This document shows positions 55,764 through 64,000 of a DNA stretch of 64,000 bases, piece after piece; the first letter of the stretch is position 1; each line of letters begins with the position of its first letter. Origin of the DNA: Pseudomonas sp. GR 6-02 (lineage in GTDB: Bacteria > Pseudomonadota > Gammaproteobacteria > Pseudomonadales > Pseudomonadaceae); assembly GCF_001655615.1 (NCBI RefSeq), contig NZ_CP011567.1:2179001-2243000 (forward strand), written 5' to 3'. Under the pieces are notes generated by a model that worked only from the letters and a program-made list of their open reading frames with translations, had not been told where the DNA came from and made no database searches. Position numbers and translations under genes: made by a program.

Positions 55764-58349
55764 ATGGATTTGTCTGCCGTTACCACCGCTGCACCTGCGC
55801 GCCATACCCCGATTACCCGCAACCTGATGTTGGTGGTCGGTCTGTTGTTTGTGGTTGGGGTGCTGATCGCGCTGATCGCCCTGTTCAGTATTGCCGGGCG
55901 GCTCGATGCCGAGGACCTGGCCAAGACCACGTTTTATACCCAGCGCGCGCTGGAAAACCGCATTACCGCCACGAAAAACTACATTGCCAGTTATGCCAAC
56001 TGGACGTCGGCCTATGATCACCTGAACGGCGAGGTCGATGTGGAATGGGCCTACGTCGAGCAGAACCTGGGTAAGACCCTGTTCACCATGGACCACTACG
56101 AGGGTGTTTTCGTGGTCGATCCCCAGCGAACAAAATACGCCGTGGTGCGTGGGCTTCAGGTGCAGGACGAGGCGGCGGCCTATCTGTCGACCTCGATGGC
56201 GACGCTCATTGACGAGGTTCAGGGTCAGGAGAACCTCATCAAGCCCGTCAGCCACTACACCTTGTTCGAGGGCAAACCCGCGCTGCTGTCGGCCGCCGCG
56301 ATTGTGCCCAATGACGAACGCCCGGCGGTCGATCCCAAAAGCACTTCGGTGCTTATATACGTTGACCAGCTGAACCCTGAAAAGCTCAGCACCTTGAGCG
56401 TCGATTACGGTTTGCACGACTTGAGCCTGACGCCCGACAACGTCATCGCTCCCGGTCAGCCCGCTATTGCCCTCGCTGGCACCGGTTACAGTCTGGTCTC
56501 CCGGCTCCAGCGGCCGGGTCATCAATTGCTCTGGTCACTCTTGCCGCCACTGGGCGGGGCGCTGCTGGTTCTGGCGTTGTTGACCGCTTATTTCTTTCGC
56601 TATGTCCTGCGCACGTCCGGGCATGTGGATGCCAGTTACACCAGCCTCGATTTGTCGAACCAGGCACTGGAGGCCAGTGAAGAGCGTTTTCGTGCGGTAG
56701 CCGAGGCCGCGTCCGACTGGATCTGGGAAATCGACGACCAGCATTGCATCACTTATCTGTCGGGACGCTTCAGCACCGTCACCGGGTTCTCCGATCAGCA
56801 GTGGCTGGGACAGAACATCGGGCAATTGCTCAATTGCGATACGACGCCGTTGTCGCTGTGGCTGAACAAACTCGATGAAGAGCAAGCCGTCAGCCATTTG
56901 CGCTGTTCCTACCGCGATCAATCGGGGCAACAGCGGGTCTGTCGGGTGTCGGCACGGCCGATCCAGCGCAAGGGCGCAGTGCTGGGCTATCGCGGAACGG
57001 CCAGCGACATCACCGACGAAGTCGCCGCCCATGCGCAGATCCAGCATCTGTCGTTGCACGATGCCCTGACCGGCCTGCCGAACCGCAACAAACTGGCGCG
57101 TTTTCTCGATGAGGCGTTGGCACTGAAAGAGCAGTCGACGGCGCTGACGTTGTTGATGATCGACCTGGATAACTTCAAGCCGATCAACGATTCCCTCGGC
57201 CACCCGGCCGGCGATGCAGTATTGCTGGAAGTCGCCACCCGTTTGCGCGAGAGCACACGAGAAATTGATCTGGTCGCCCGACTGGGTGGCGACGAGTTCG
57301 TGCTGGTGCTCCATGGCATGGACAGCCACGCGGAAATCGACCGGTTTTGCGAGCGCTTGCTCGACAGCCTGCATCAGCCGATTCACTACGACCATCACTC
57401 GCTGCACATCGGCGCGAGCATCGGTATCGCCTTGAGTCGGCGCCAGGGGCATATTCCACAGGAGCTGATTCGGTGTGCCGATATCGCGTTGTATCAGGCC
57501 AAATCCGATGGCAAGAAGACCTGGTGCTATTTTGCCGCGCACATGAACGATCAGATCCAGCATCGCCGGCAACTGGAAAACGACCTGCGTCGGGCGATCA
57601 AGAACAACGAATTCGTGATGCATTACCAGCCGCGTTATCACGTCGATGGCAAGCGCATCGTCTCGGTCGAAGCGCTGCTGCGCTGGCAGCATCCAGTGCA
57701 AGGCTTGTTGAGCCCCGACGCGTTTATCCCGCTGGCCGAGCAAACCGATCTGATCGTGCCATTGGGCCGCTGGGTGCTGCGCGAGGCGTGCGAGACGGCT
57801 CTGACCTGGCCCGGTGCGATGATGGTGTCGGTCAACCTGTCGCCGGTTCAATTCGCCCGTAGCGATGTGATCGAGGACGTGCGCGAAGCGTTGATCCAGA
57901 CCCGCTTGCCCGCCAGTCGGCTGGAGCTGGAGATCACTGAAAACGTGATGCTCATCGACGTCGATGGTGCCCTGGCGACCATGAATGCGCTCAAGGAGTT
58001 GGGCGTGCGCCTGAACATGGACGACTTCGGCACCGGTTATTCCTCGCTGGGTTACTTGCGCACGTATCCGTTCGACGGGATCAAGATCGACAAACGCTTT
58101 ATTTCGTCCATGAGCAGCGGCAGCAATGATCGCGCCGTGGTACAGGCGATCATCAACCTGGGCAAGGCGATGGGCCTGACGGTGACTGCCGAAGGTGTCG
58201 AGACGCTGGAGCAACTGGACTTCCTGATCTCGGATCAGTGCCATGAAGTGCAGGGTTTTTACCTCAGTCGTCCAGTGGACAGGTATGCACTGCTGCCGTT
58301 GCTCAAGGTCTCGCAGGAAGATTTCCCGCTGCAGAGCGCGCACCTTTAG
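55764..58349 (+). CDS. CHASE4-PAS-GGDEF-EAL cyclic-di-GMP enzyme
   Basis: An 861-residue inner-membrane protein. Order: span 1 (LMLVVGLLFVVGVLIALIALF), periplasmic CHASE4 sensor (ASYANWTSAYDHLNGE, YEGVFVVDPQR), span 2 near residue 255 (LLPPLGGALLVLALLTAYF), PAS (FRAVAEAASDWIWEIDD), GGDEF with R-L-G-G-D-E-F intact, and EAL with E-A-L-L-R, ENVMLID and DDFGTGYSS intact. Both catalytic motifs look active, so it may make and degrade cyclic-di-GMP. ATG 55764 has AGGA upstream. Confidence 0.93.
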   Translation: MDLSAVTTAAPARHTPITRNLMLVVGLLFVVGVLIALIALFSIAGRLDAEDLAKTTFYTQRALENRITATKNYIASYANWTSAYDHLNGEVDVEWAYVEQNLGKTLFTMDHYEGVFVVDPQRTKYAVVRGLQVQDEAAAYLSTSMATLIDEVQGQENLIKPVSHYTLFEGKPALLSAAAIVPNDERPAVDPKSTSVLIYVDQLNPEKLSTLSVDYGLHDLSLTPDNVIAPGQPAIALAGTGYSLVSRLQRPGHQLLWSLLPPLGGALLVLALLTAYFFRYVLRTSGHVDASYTSLDLSNQALEASEERFRAVAEAASDWIWEIDDQHCITYLSGRFSTVTGFSDQQWLGQNIGQLLNCDTTPLSLWLNKLDEEQAVSHLRCSYRDQSGQQRVCRVSARPIQRKGAVLGYRGTASDITDEVAAHAQIQHLSLHDALTGLPNRNKLARFLDEALALKEQSTALTLLMIDLDNFKPINDSLGHPAGDAVLLEVATRLRESTREIDLVARLGGDEFVLVLHGMDSHAEIDRFCERLLDSLHQPIHYDHHSLHIGASIGIALSRRQGHIPQELIRCADIALYQAKSDGKKTWCYFAAHMNDQIQHRRQLENDLRRAIKNNEFVMHYQPRYHVDGKRIVSVEALLRWQHPVQGLLSPDAFIPLAEQTDLIVPLGRWVLREACETALTWPGAMMVSVNLSPVQFARSDVIEDVREALIQTRLPASRLELEITENVMLIDVDGALATMNALKELGVRLNMDDFGTGYSSLGYLRTYPFDGIKIDKRFISSMSSGSNDRAVVQAIINLGKAMGLTVTAEGVETLEQLDFLISDQCHEVQGFYLSRPVDRYALLPLLKVSQEDFPLQSAHL

Positions 58350-58433
58350 TCGCCTGTTACGTACGCCACGGCAACTGCCGTGGCGGCCCCCGGTCACAAT
58401 TGGATACCGCCCATCCGTTGCGAGCGTCGGATT

Positions 58434-59228
58434 ATGAACAACCTGAAAATCGCCACCTTCAACGTCAATGGCATGCGTGCACGCCTGCCCAATCTACTGG
58501 CGTGGCTGGCGCGGGAGCAGCCAGACATCGCCTGCCTGCAGGAACTCAAATCGGTGGACGGGGCATTCCCTGCCGCTGAGCTGGAGGCGGCCGGTTATGG
58601 CGCTATCTGGCAGGGCCAGGCGGCGTGGAACGGGGTGGCGATTTTGGCGCGCGATGCGCAACCGCTGGAGCGTCGGCGTGGTCTGCCGGGCGATGACAGT
58701 GACACCCATAGCCGCTACATCGAAGCGGCCGTGCACGGGGTTCTGGTGGGGTGTCTGTACTTGCCCAACGGCAATCCGCAGCCGGGGCCGAAGTTCGATT
58801 ACAAACTGGCGTGGTTCGAGCGGCTGATCTCGTACGCCAAGGACCTGCAAGGCAGCGAGCATCCGGTGGTGCTGGCCGGCGACTACAACGTGGTGCCCAC
58901 CGATATGGACATCTACAACCCACGCTCCTGGCTCAAGGACGCGCTGCTGCAACCCGAGAGTCGTGCGTGTTATCAGCGTCTGCTGGATCAGGGCTGGACT
59001 GATTCCCTGCGCCATCTGTACCCGGAGGAGCGGATCTACACCTTCTGGGACTACTTCCGGCAGCACTGGCAGAAAAACTCGGGACTGCGCATCGATCATC
59101 TGCTGCTCAATCAGGCAGCGAGTCCTTATCTGCGAGAGGCCGGCGTCGACGCCTGGGTTCGCAACGAGTCTCATGCCAGCGATCACGCGCCGACGTGGAT
59201 TCGATTGGGTTCACGCAAACGGCGATAG
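58434..59228 (+). CDS. xthA: Exodeoxyribonuclease III / AP endonuclease
   Basis: A 264-residue DNA repair enzyme cutting at abasic sites and removing 3' blocking groups. Family motifs: FNVNGMRARLPNLL, CLQELKSVDG (catalytic Glu), DYNVVPTDMDIY (Asp and Asn), and ESHASDHAPTWI (His). The start is ATG 58434, preceded by GCGTCGGATT without strong Shine-Dalgarno sequence. It lies alone after the EAL protein. Short (Xth, not Exo III long) class; name by family. Mg2+ dependent, cytoplasmic. Confidence 0.9.
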   Translation: MNNLKIATFNVNGMRARLPNLLAWLAREQPDIACLQELKSVDGAFPAAELEAAGYGAIWQGQAAWNGVAILARDAQPLERRRGLPGDDSDTHSRYIEAAVHGVLVGCLYLPNGNPQPGPKFDYKLAWFERLISYAKDLQGSEHPVVLAGDYNVVPTDMDIYNPRSWLKDALLQPESRACYQRLLDQGWTDSLRHLYPEERIYTFWDYFRQHWQKNSGLRIDHLLLNQAASPYLREAGVDAWVRNESHASDHAPTWIRLGSRKRR

Positions 59229-59341
59229 TTTTAGTGTGAGCGGCGATTGGCGAAATCAATTATCGGCCCGAGCACTTTTTCCCTTATACATGGCGGCCAT
59301 CGGCGGAGCGATCCGCGGGCTCCATGCATAAGGATTGAGCG

Positions 59342-60181
59342 ATGAGCGAACCACGACTGACAAATCTTGCGCTGTACCTGCAACGCCTGGGTTTCGACGC
59401 GCCCCCGGCGCCGACCCTGGAAACCCTGCGTCAATTGCAGTTGCGCCACACCGGTGCTTTTCCGTTCGAAAACCTCACCACGCTGCTGGGTCAACCGGTA
59501 CTCATCGACCTGCCGTCCATCGAGCAGAAAGTCCTGCACGACGGCCGTGGCGGTTACTGCTACGAACTCAACAACCTGTTCCTGGCCTTGCTGCAGACGC
59601 TGGGTTTCGAGGCGCGCGGCATCACCGGTCGCGTAGTCATGAACCAGCCCGAAGGCGCATGGACCGCACGCACTCACCGCTTGAGCCTGGTGATCCTTGA
59701 CGGCGTGCGCTACATCACCGACGTCGGCTTCGGCGGCATGGTGCCCACCGCACCGCTGATCCTCGACACCGAGGACGAACAGCTCACTCCCCACGAACCC
59801 TATCGCATCGAACAGCATGCAGACGGTTACACCCTGCGTGCCAACGTCGGCGGTGAATGGCGGGCGATGTACATCTTCGATCTGCAACGTCAGGAAGACA
59901 TCGATTACACCCTCGGTAACTGGTACGTCTCGACTCATCCTGAATCGCCCTTCGTCAAACAATTGATGGTGGCGCGGACGGGGGAGGGATGGCGACGCAC
60001 GCTGAACAATGGCAGTTTTGCCATTCACCGCTTGGGCAGCGAGAGCGAGCGGCGGCAGGTGACGGATGTGGATGAGTTGATCGGGTTGCTGGAACGTGAG
60101 TTCGACATTCGGGTGCCAGCGAAGGAGGCGTTGGAGCCGGTGCTGGAGCGGTTGATCGAGCCGGTGCCGCAGGCAAACTGA
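59342..60181 (+). CDS. Arylamine N-acetyltransferase (NAT)
   Basis: A 279-residue enzyme that acetylates arylamines and hydrazines from acetyl-CoA. The catalytic triad is complete: Cys73 in GRGGYCYELNN, His111 in ARTHRLSLVI, and Asp126 in ITDVGFGGM. The motif PFENL near residue 42 is typical. GATTGAGCG precedes ATG 59342. A strong terminator follows. The gap of 113 bases from xthA suggests its own promoter. Confidence 0.95.
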   Translation: MSEPRLTNLALYLQRLGFDAPPAPTLETLRQLQLRHTGAFPFENLTTLLGQPVLIDLPSIEQKVLHDGRGGYCYELNNLFLALLQTLGFEARGITGRVVMNQPEGAWTARTHRLSLVILDGVRYITDVGFGGMVPTAPLILDTEDEQLTPHEPYRIEQHADGYTLRANVGGEWRAMYIFDLQRQEDIDYTLGNWYVSTHPESPFVKQLMVARTGEGWRRTLNNGSFAIHRLGSESERRQVTDVDELIGLLEREFDIRVPAKEALEPVLERLIEPVPQAN

Positions 60182-60191
60182 GCACCACGCG

Positions 60192-60224
60192 AAGGGCGGA
60201 TCTGATCAATCCGCCCTTTTTTAT
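60192..60224. terminator. Bidirectional rho-independent terminator
   Basis: AGGGCGGATCTGATCAATCCGCCCTTTTTT: GGGCGGAT pairs with ATCCGCCC around CTGATCA, with a T-run. It ends the NAT gene; brnA converges from the right. Confidence 0.93.
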
Positions 60225-60248
60225 TTGGCCGACTCAAGCGGTTTGTGT

Positions 60249-60593
60249 CTAGGAACGAACTTCTAGCTCCATCACGTGATGGATTTCGCTGAGGGCCTCT
60301 GACAATTTTTTCTCCAGGCTTTTCAGCTCCGAGGCGGTTATGCCTTTTTTGAAATGCCCGACGTTTGTACCTGCGGTGTTCTCATCGGGCTTCGCCGCTT
60401 TGCCTTTATCGCTGAGCAACACCTGGCGCAAAGTATTGTTGATCACTGTCTGGTAGCCATACCCCTCGTTTTCTGCCAGAGCGCGTGCAGCCTCTATGAC
60501 GACATCGTCGAGCATGATGGTGATTCGGGTCTTGCCTTTGCTTGTGGCAATTGCTCCACGCTTGGCGTTGCTGAAGTCGTATTCGTCTTTCAT
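60249..60593 (-). CDS. brnA: BrnA family antitoxin
   Basis: A 114-residue antitoxin. It has an N-terminal linker (YDFSNAKRGAI), a ribbon-helix-helix-like segment with RITIMLDDVVIEAARALAENEGYGYQTVINNTL (DNA binding and dimer), and a C-terminal helix (SELKSLEKKLSEALSEIHHV). BrnA binds BrnT and represses the operon. It starts 3 bases after the toxin stop, the normal order for BrnT-BrnA. Confidence 0.85.
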   Translation of the reverse strand: MKDEYDFSNAKRGAIATSKGKTRITIMLDDVVIEAARALAENEGYGYQTVINNTLRQVLLSDKGKAAKPDENTAGTNVGHFKKGITASELKSLEKKLSEALSEIHHVMELEVRS

Positions 60594-60596
60594 CGT

Positions 60597-60878
60597 TCAA
60601 GCCTCCAAATAGTGGCGACGCTCGCCTTTGGTGGCGATGCGTGCGGAAATGATTCGCACGAAATTCGGGGCGCGATAGGTGTACGCAACGACCAGCAAGC
60701 GACCTTTGGCATCCAGCCCCATGATGATCCACCGCTGCTCATCATGATGGTTGTCCTGAAAAGTCAGGGCTCGTTCGTCATAAAACACCGGTTCTGTCTC
60801 TGCGAGGCTGATGCCTTGATGTTTTAGTTTGTTGGCCGCGTTCTTTGCCCTGTGATACTGAATCTCGAATGACTTCAT
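60597..60878 (-). CDS. brnT: BrnT family ribonuclease toxin
   Basis: A 93-residue RNase toxin with a RelE-like fold. The pattern YHRAKNAANKLKHQGISL, VFYDERALTFQDNHHDEQRW and IISARIATKGERRHYLEA is the family signature. It inhibits translation when free of BrnA. Its start codon overlaps the operator palindrome at 60878. No mobile-element ends are near, so it looks like a small stand-alone module. Confidence 0.88.
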   Translation of the reverse strand: MKSFEIQYHRAKNAANKLKHQGISLAETEPVFYDERALTFQDNHHDEQRWIIMGLDAKGRLLVVAYTYRAPNFVRIISARIATKGERRHYLEA

Positions 60879-60900
60879 TATGCATACTTTATATGTATAA
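60878..60900 (-). promoter_or_regulatory. Operator-like inverted repeat at the brnT start
   Basis: TTATGCATA (60878-60886) and TATGTATAA (60892-60900) are complementary at 8 of 9 positions. The place directly upstream of brnT fits self-repression by BrnA. Confidence 0.55.
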
Positions 60901-61023
60901 GCGAGGAGGCGTCCGTGCCGGCGGTCGCTTGGAAAGCAAAAGATTAGCGGTGAGGAGGGATAGGGGCGCAGGGATGTATTTCAAGACGTTTGGGGTTGGA
61001 GGCGCTATGGCCAAAGGGTGGCG

Positions 61024-61064
61024 TGGACAAGTGTCCATAATCTGACTGGGCAGTTGTATACAAC
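61024..61064 (+). promoter_or_regulatory. Two palindromic operators upstream of the xanthine/uracil permease
   Basis: TGGACA-AG-TGTCCA (61024-61037) is an inverted repeat, and GTTGTATACAAC (61053-61064) is a perfect 12-bp palindrome of the TTGTATACAA type often bound by GntR-family regulators. They are 69-109 bases before the permease start. The regulator is not in the window. Confidence 0.5.
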
Positions 61065-61132
61065 TCTATAGACAGTTGTCCTGAGTATTGAATACAGTGT
61101 GCGCATAACAAAAACCAGGGAACCCCCCAACC

Positions 61133-62650
61133 ATGAAAACGCCCCATGTTTCACACCAACGGCCCGAGGACGAAAACCTTGGGATCGGCGCGAATATGGC
61201 TTATGGCCTGCAACACGTTCTGACCATGTACGGCGGTATCGTCGCGGTGCCTTTGATCATCGGCCAGGCGGCCGGGCTCTCGCCGGCAGACATCGGTTTG
61301 TTGATTGCTGCTTCATTGTTTGCAGGGGGGCTGGCGACATTGCTGCAAACCCTGGGTTTGCCGTTTTTCGGTTGTCAGTTGCCGCTGGTGCAGGGCGTGT
61401 CGTTCTCCGGCGTTGCGACCATGGTCGCGATAGTCAGCAGTGGCGGGGAGGGTGGCTTTCAGTCGATTCTCGGGGCGGTGATTGCCGCGTCGTTGATCGG
61501 TTTGCTGATCACGCCGGTGTTCTCAAGGATTACCAAGTTCTTTCCACCGCTGGTGACGGGCATTGTGATCACCACTATCGGCTTGACGCTGATGCCGGTG
61601 GCCGCGCGCTGGGCCATGGGTGGTAACAGCCATGCGCCGGATTTCGGCAGCATGGCGAACATCGGTCTGGCGGCGATGACGCTGGTGCTGGTGTTGCTAT
61701 TGAGCAAGATCGGCAGCGCGACCATTTCCCGTTTGTCGATCCTCCTGGCGATGGTCATCGGCACGGTCATCGCTGTGTTCCTCGGCATGGCGGATTTCTC
61801 GTCCGTTACCCAAGGGCCGATGTTCGGCTTTCCGGCGCCGTTCCATTTCGGCATGCCGACCTTCCACTTCGCCGCGATCCTGTCGATGTGCATCGTGATC
61901 ATGGTGACCCTGGTGGAAACCTCGGCCGATATCCTCGCCGTCGGTGAAATCATCGGCACCAAGGTCGACTCAAAACGCCTGGGCAACGGTTTGCGTGCAG
62001 ACATGCTGTCGAGCATGATCGCGCCAATCTTCGGCTCCTTCACTCAGAGCGCCTTCGCCCAGAACGTCGGGCTGGTGGCGGTGACCGGGATCAAGAGCCG
62101 ATTCGTGGTGGCCACGGGTGGTGTGTTTCTGGTGGTACTTGGGTTGCTGCCGTTCATGGGACGGGTCATCGCCGCCGTGCCAACCTCCGTACTTGGTGGC
62201 GCCGGCATCGTGCTGTTCGGTACCGTCGCCGCCAGCGGCATTCGGACACTGTCCAAGGTCGACTACCGCAACAACGTCAACCTGATCATCGTCGCCACTT
62301 CCATCGGTTTCGGCATGATCCCCATCGCCGCCCCGAACTTCTACGACCACTTTCCCAGCTGGTTCTCGACGATCTTCCACTCGGGCATCAGCTCCTCGGC
62401 GATCATGGCCATCGTGCTGAACCTGACCTTCAACCACCTCACGGCCGGCAACTCGGACCAGCAATCGGTATTTGCCGCCGGTACTGAACGAGTCCTGCGT
62501 TATCAAGACCTGGCGGCGCTGCGGGAAGGGGATTACTTCAGTGAGGGTAAACTGCGCGACTGCGACGGGAATGAGATTCCGGTGGTGGAGACGGATCATG
62601 GGCATGCCGAGCTGCGTGCGGTGCATGCGAAAAGCAGTGAGCATGTCTAA
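61133..62650 (+). CDS. Nucleobase:cation symporter-2 (xanthine/uracil permease)
   Basis: A 505-residue inner-membrane proton symporter of the NAT/NCS2 family taking up purines or uracil. The start LGIGANMAYGLQHVLTMYGG is typical of bacterial xanthine/uric-acid members, and the NAT signature Q-N-V-G-L-V-A-V-T-G is intact. About 14 membrane spans. Two conserved acidic residues (ETSADILAVGE) and the segment SVLGGAGIVLFG agree. No purine catabolic genes are adjacent, so substrate is by family. Palindromic operators lie upstream. Confidence 0.9.
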   Translation: MKTPHVSHQRPEDENLGIGANMAYGLQHVLTMYGGIVAVPLIIGQAAGLSPADIGLLIAASLFAGGLATLLQTLGLPFFGCQLPLVQGVSFSGVATMVAIVSSGGEGGFQSILGAVIAASLIGLLITPVFSRITKFFPPLVTGIVITTIGLTLMPVAARWAMGGNSHAPDFGSMANIGLAAMTLVLVLLLSKIGSATISRLSILLAMVIGTVIAVFLGMADFSSVTQGPMFGFPAPFHFGMPTFHFAAILSMCIVIMVTLVETSADILAVGEIIGTKVDSKRLGNGLRADMLSSMIAPIFGSFTQSAFAQNVGLVAVTGIKSRFVVATGGVFLVVLGLLPFMGRVIAAVPTSVLGGAGIVLFGTVAASGIRTLSKVDYRNNVNLIIVATSIGFGMIPIAAPNFYDHFPSWFSTIFHSGISSSAIMAIVLNLTFNHLTAGNSDQQSVFAAGTERVLRYQDLAALREGDYFSEGKLRDCDGNEIPVVETDHGHAELRAVHAKSSEHV

Positions 62651-62704
62651 AGATAGATAGTCAAAAGATTGCGGTCTGCGATCTTTTGACTTTATGGCAA
62701 GCAC

Positions 62705-62742
62705 AAAAAAAGCCCCTGAACCTTTCGATTCAGGGGCTTTTC
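62705..62742. terminator. Bidirectional terminator between the permease and tRNA-Asn
   Basis: AGCCCCTGAA (62711-62720) pairs with TTCAGGGGCT (62729-62738), with A-run before and TTTT after. It ends the leftward tRNA transcript, and the permease mRNA. Confidence 0.93.
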
Positions 62743-62754
62743 GATTTTGCTGTC

Positions 62755-62830
<76 letters not shown>

Positions 62831-63057
62831 ATGGCGTGTATGTTACTGATTCAAAAAGAGAAGTCAAGCCTCTGTTGGCAATTTGATGTTTTCATCGGAT
62901 CAGAGGGAGGTTTATCGGCCATCGGCGGTTACCAGAAGCGCGGGAGAGGTCTACCATGGCTGCCCGGAAGTGGTGACACGCGCTGCCGGCCCTCAGCCGA
63001 AAAGGTATGCGCCATGAATCACCCAGCCTTCACACCCCGAAACAGTGGGGTGTTCCC

Positions 63058-63288
63058 ATGAGCATTGCTCAGATCAGCTTGCCCAAAGGTGTCGGCCCGC
63101 ACGCCGAGAAACTGTTCGACGCAATCACTCAGGCCAGCACCGCTGAAGAACTGAACCGCGCAGGCGGCAAGGCCGAAGGTTTTGTCCTGGGCCTGGAAAG
63201 CACCAAGGCGATCAAAAGTCAGGTGGCCGAGTCGCTTTATGTCGCCTATGACGACGCGGCCAGCCAGCGTGCGAGCGAATTGGCCTAA
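63058..63288 (+). CDS. Small conserved hypothetical protein, 76 residues
   Basis: A cytoplasmic protein, SIAQISLPKGVGPHAEKLFDAITQASTAEELN, with a helical plan and no known domain. ATG 63058 is chosen because the family begins SIAQ; upstream in-frame codons are unlike it. The stop overlaps that of the opposite small gene by 4 bases. Function unknown. Confidence 0.6.
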   Translation: MSIAQISLPKGVGPHAEKLFDAITQASTAEELNRAGGKAEGFVLGLESTKAIKSQVAESLYVAYDDAASQRASELA

Positions 63289-63485
63289 CCGCCAAAAGTG
63301 ATAGTGCCGAGCATCAGCTTGGCATACAGCATCGTGGCGGCCAGTTGCACCAGCCACAAGGCCAGGCCGCCAAGGAACACGCCCGCGGCCACTTGCAGCA
63401 CCAGGTTATTACCGCGTTTGGCCGAGGAGCGGGGCACGAAGTGGTCCAGTTCATCGCGGTCGGCGCGTAGGTCGTCGTTTTTCAT
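63285..63485 (-). CDS. Small membrane protein, 66 residues
   Basis: A short protein with a charged cytoplasmic start (KNDDLRADRDELDHFVPR) and one or two hydrophobic stretches (NLVLQVAAGVFLGGLALWL, AATMLYAKLMLG). No family function known; such genes precede aromatic aminotransferases in Pseudomonas. Overlaps the converging gene by 4 bases at the stops. Confidence 0.65.
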   Translation of the reverse strand: MKNDDLRADRDELDHFVPRSSAKRGNNLVLQVAAGVFLGGLALWLVQLAATMLYAKLMLGTITFGG

Positions 63486-63576
63486 GTGGGTTCTCGCAAG
63501 AATTCTCGGGTGTACATAAAGCCTGTGGGAGTTTAAAGGGCGCAGCGGCTGCTTTGAGATTTATCTGAGGCCAATA

Positions 63577-63610
63577 AAAAACGGGAAGCCATTTTGGCTT
63601 CCCGTTTTCA
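63577..63610. terminator. Rho-independent terminator of the aminotransferase gene
   Basis: AAAACGGGAAGCC pairs with GGCTTCCCGTTTT around ATTTT. Symmetric, so it can act on either strand; it lies 17 bases from the aminotransferase stop. Confidence 0.93.
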
Positions 63611-63624
63611 TGTCACGCGACGAC

Positions 63625-64000
63625 TCAGATCACCTGAACGATGGCCTTGGTCACGGCGTCGATGTTGCTCTGGTTCAGCGCGGCAACGCAGATGCGGCCG
63701 GTGTCCAGGGCGTAGATGCCGAACTCGTTGCGCAGACGGGTCACTTGCTCAACCGTCAGGCCGGAGTAGGAGAACATGCCGCGCTGGCGACCGACGAAGC
63801 TGAAATCGCGCTGTGGAGCGTTTTTCGCCAGCAGGTCGACCATCTGGGTGCGCATGCCGCGAATCCGCAGACGCATTTCTGCCAGTTCTTCTTCCCACTG
63901 GGCACGCAATACCGGGCTGTTCAGCACAGCGGCGACGATGCTTGCACCGTGGGTCGGCGGGTTGGAGTAGTTGGTGCGGATCACGCGTTTGACTTGCGAC
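63625..64000 (-). CDS. Aromatic amino acid aminotransferase, C-terminal part (5' end beyond window)
   Basis: The last 124 codons of a class I PLP aminotransferase of the TyrB/AspC/PhhC type, reading leftward. Visible are RTNYSNPPTHGASIVA, with the catalytic region's end, RIRGMRTQMVDLLA, the C-terminal lobe DFSFVGRQRGMFSYSGL and the substrate-arginine region TGRICVAALNQSN. The Lys that binds PLP lies outside the window. It makes phenylalanine, tyrosine or aspartate from their keto acids. The frame runs to base 64000, so partial. Confidence 0.93.
   Translation of the reverse strand, partial: SQVKRVIRTNYSNPPTHGASIVAAVLNSPVLRAQWEEELAEMRLRIRGMRTQMVDLLAKNAPQRDFSFVGRQRGMFSYSGLTVEQVTRLRNEFGIYALDTGRICVAALNQSNIDAVTKAIVQVI

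Noticed and set aside
56535..58397. A 620-codon open frame opposite the GGDEF-EAL gene
   Set aside because: It mirrors codon positions of the real gene; it has no signature and no ribosome binding site.

Overview
The window is a piece of a Pseudomonas chromosome, most likely of the P. fluorescens group. The evidence is the G+C-rich core coding style, REP-type palindromes, and gene orders I know from Pseudomonas: sthA - glycerophosphodiesterase - PilZ - lolCDE, then copSR - cupredoxin - queF - DUF4404 - mlaA - PilZ - rssB/rssC - tal - dusA. Genus-typical families (PrtN, DUF6124) agree. Both ends cut a gene: katG on the left and an aromatic aminotransferase on the right.

Layout. 1-9.4 kb: katG, a GNAT enzyme, a divergent LysR/MFS pair, an MHS-type tricarboxylate symporter, ApbE and the soluble transhydrogenase SthA. 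9.4-24.5 kb: conserved core with lipoprotein export (LolCDE), copper sensing (CopRS), queuosine (QueF), outer-membrane lipid asymmetry (MlaA), the RssB/RssC switch, transaldolase and DusA. 24.4-34.3 kb: an integrated element inserted in the 5' end of dusA. It has a 15-bp core duplicated at both ends, an integrase next to the restored dusA start, and AT-richer cargo. Beyond its right end lie the displaced start of dusA and the first codons of a second integrase, so two such elements once sat here in tandem.

The cargo looks like an accessory defence island. It has (i) a tight pair made of a DUF262/DGQHR-like protein and a protein with a HEPN-type R-N-x3-H motif, (ii) a DUF2971 protein, (iii) a second HEPN-motif protein of 460 residues, and (iv) a 440-residue protein with a duplicated HNH-like zinc module preceded by a ten-G tract. 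A PrtN-like activator and a frameshifted DUF2303 gene are phage relics.

34.7-41 kb holds a beta-rich membrane protein, a hemerythrin, a small type VI secretion cargo set (PAAR protein, PGRP-type amidase, probable membrane-anchored immunity protein), and a DUF6124 gene with a strongly structured upstream region. 41-51 kb is mostly copper handling: a P-type ATPase with DUF2933 and Met-rich partners behind a perfect Anr/FNR box, and copABCD behind a CopR-like box, with a caspase-like protein between them. 51-64 kb contains two L,D-transpeptidase-type proteins, two cyclic-di-GMP enzymes, exonuclease III, an arylamine N-acetyltransferase, a BrnT/BrnA toxin-antitoxin pair, a xanthine/uracil permease and tRNA-Asn.

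The copper genes form one regulon in three places. CopRS at 14-16 kb probably drives both the divergent cupredoxin gene and the distant copABCD operon, because similar boxes precede both. All functional calls come from reading motifs and gene order; no database search was run.
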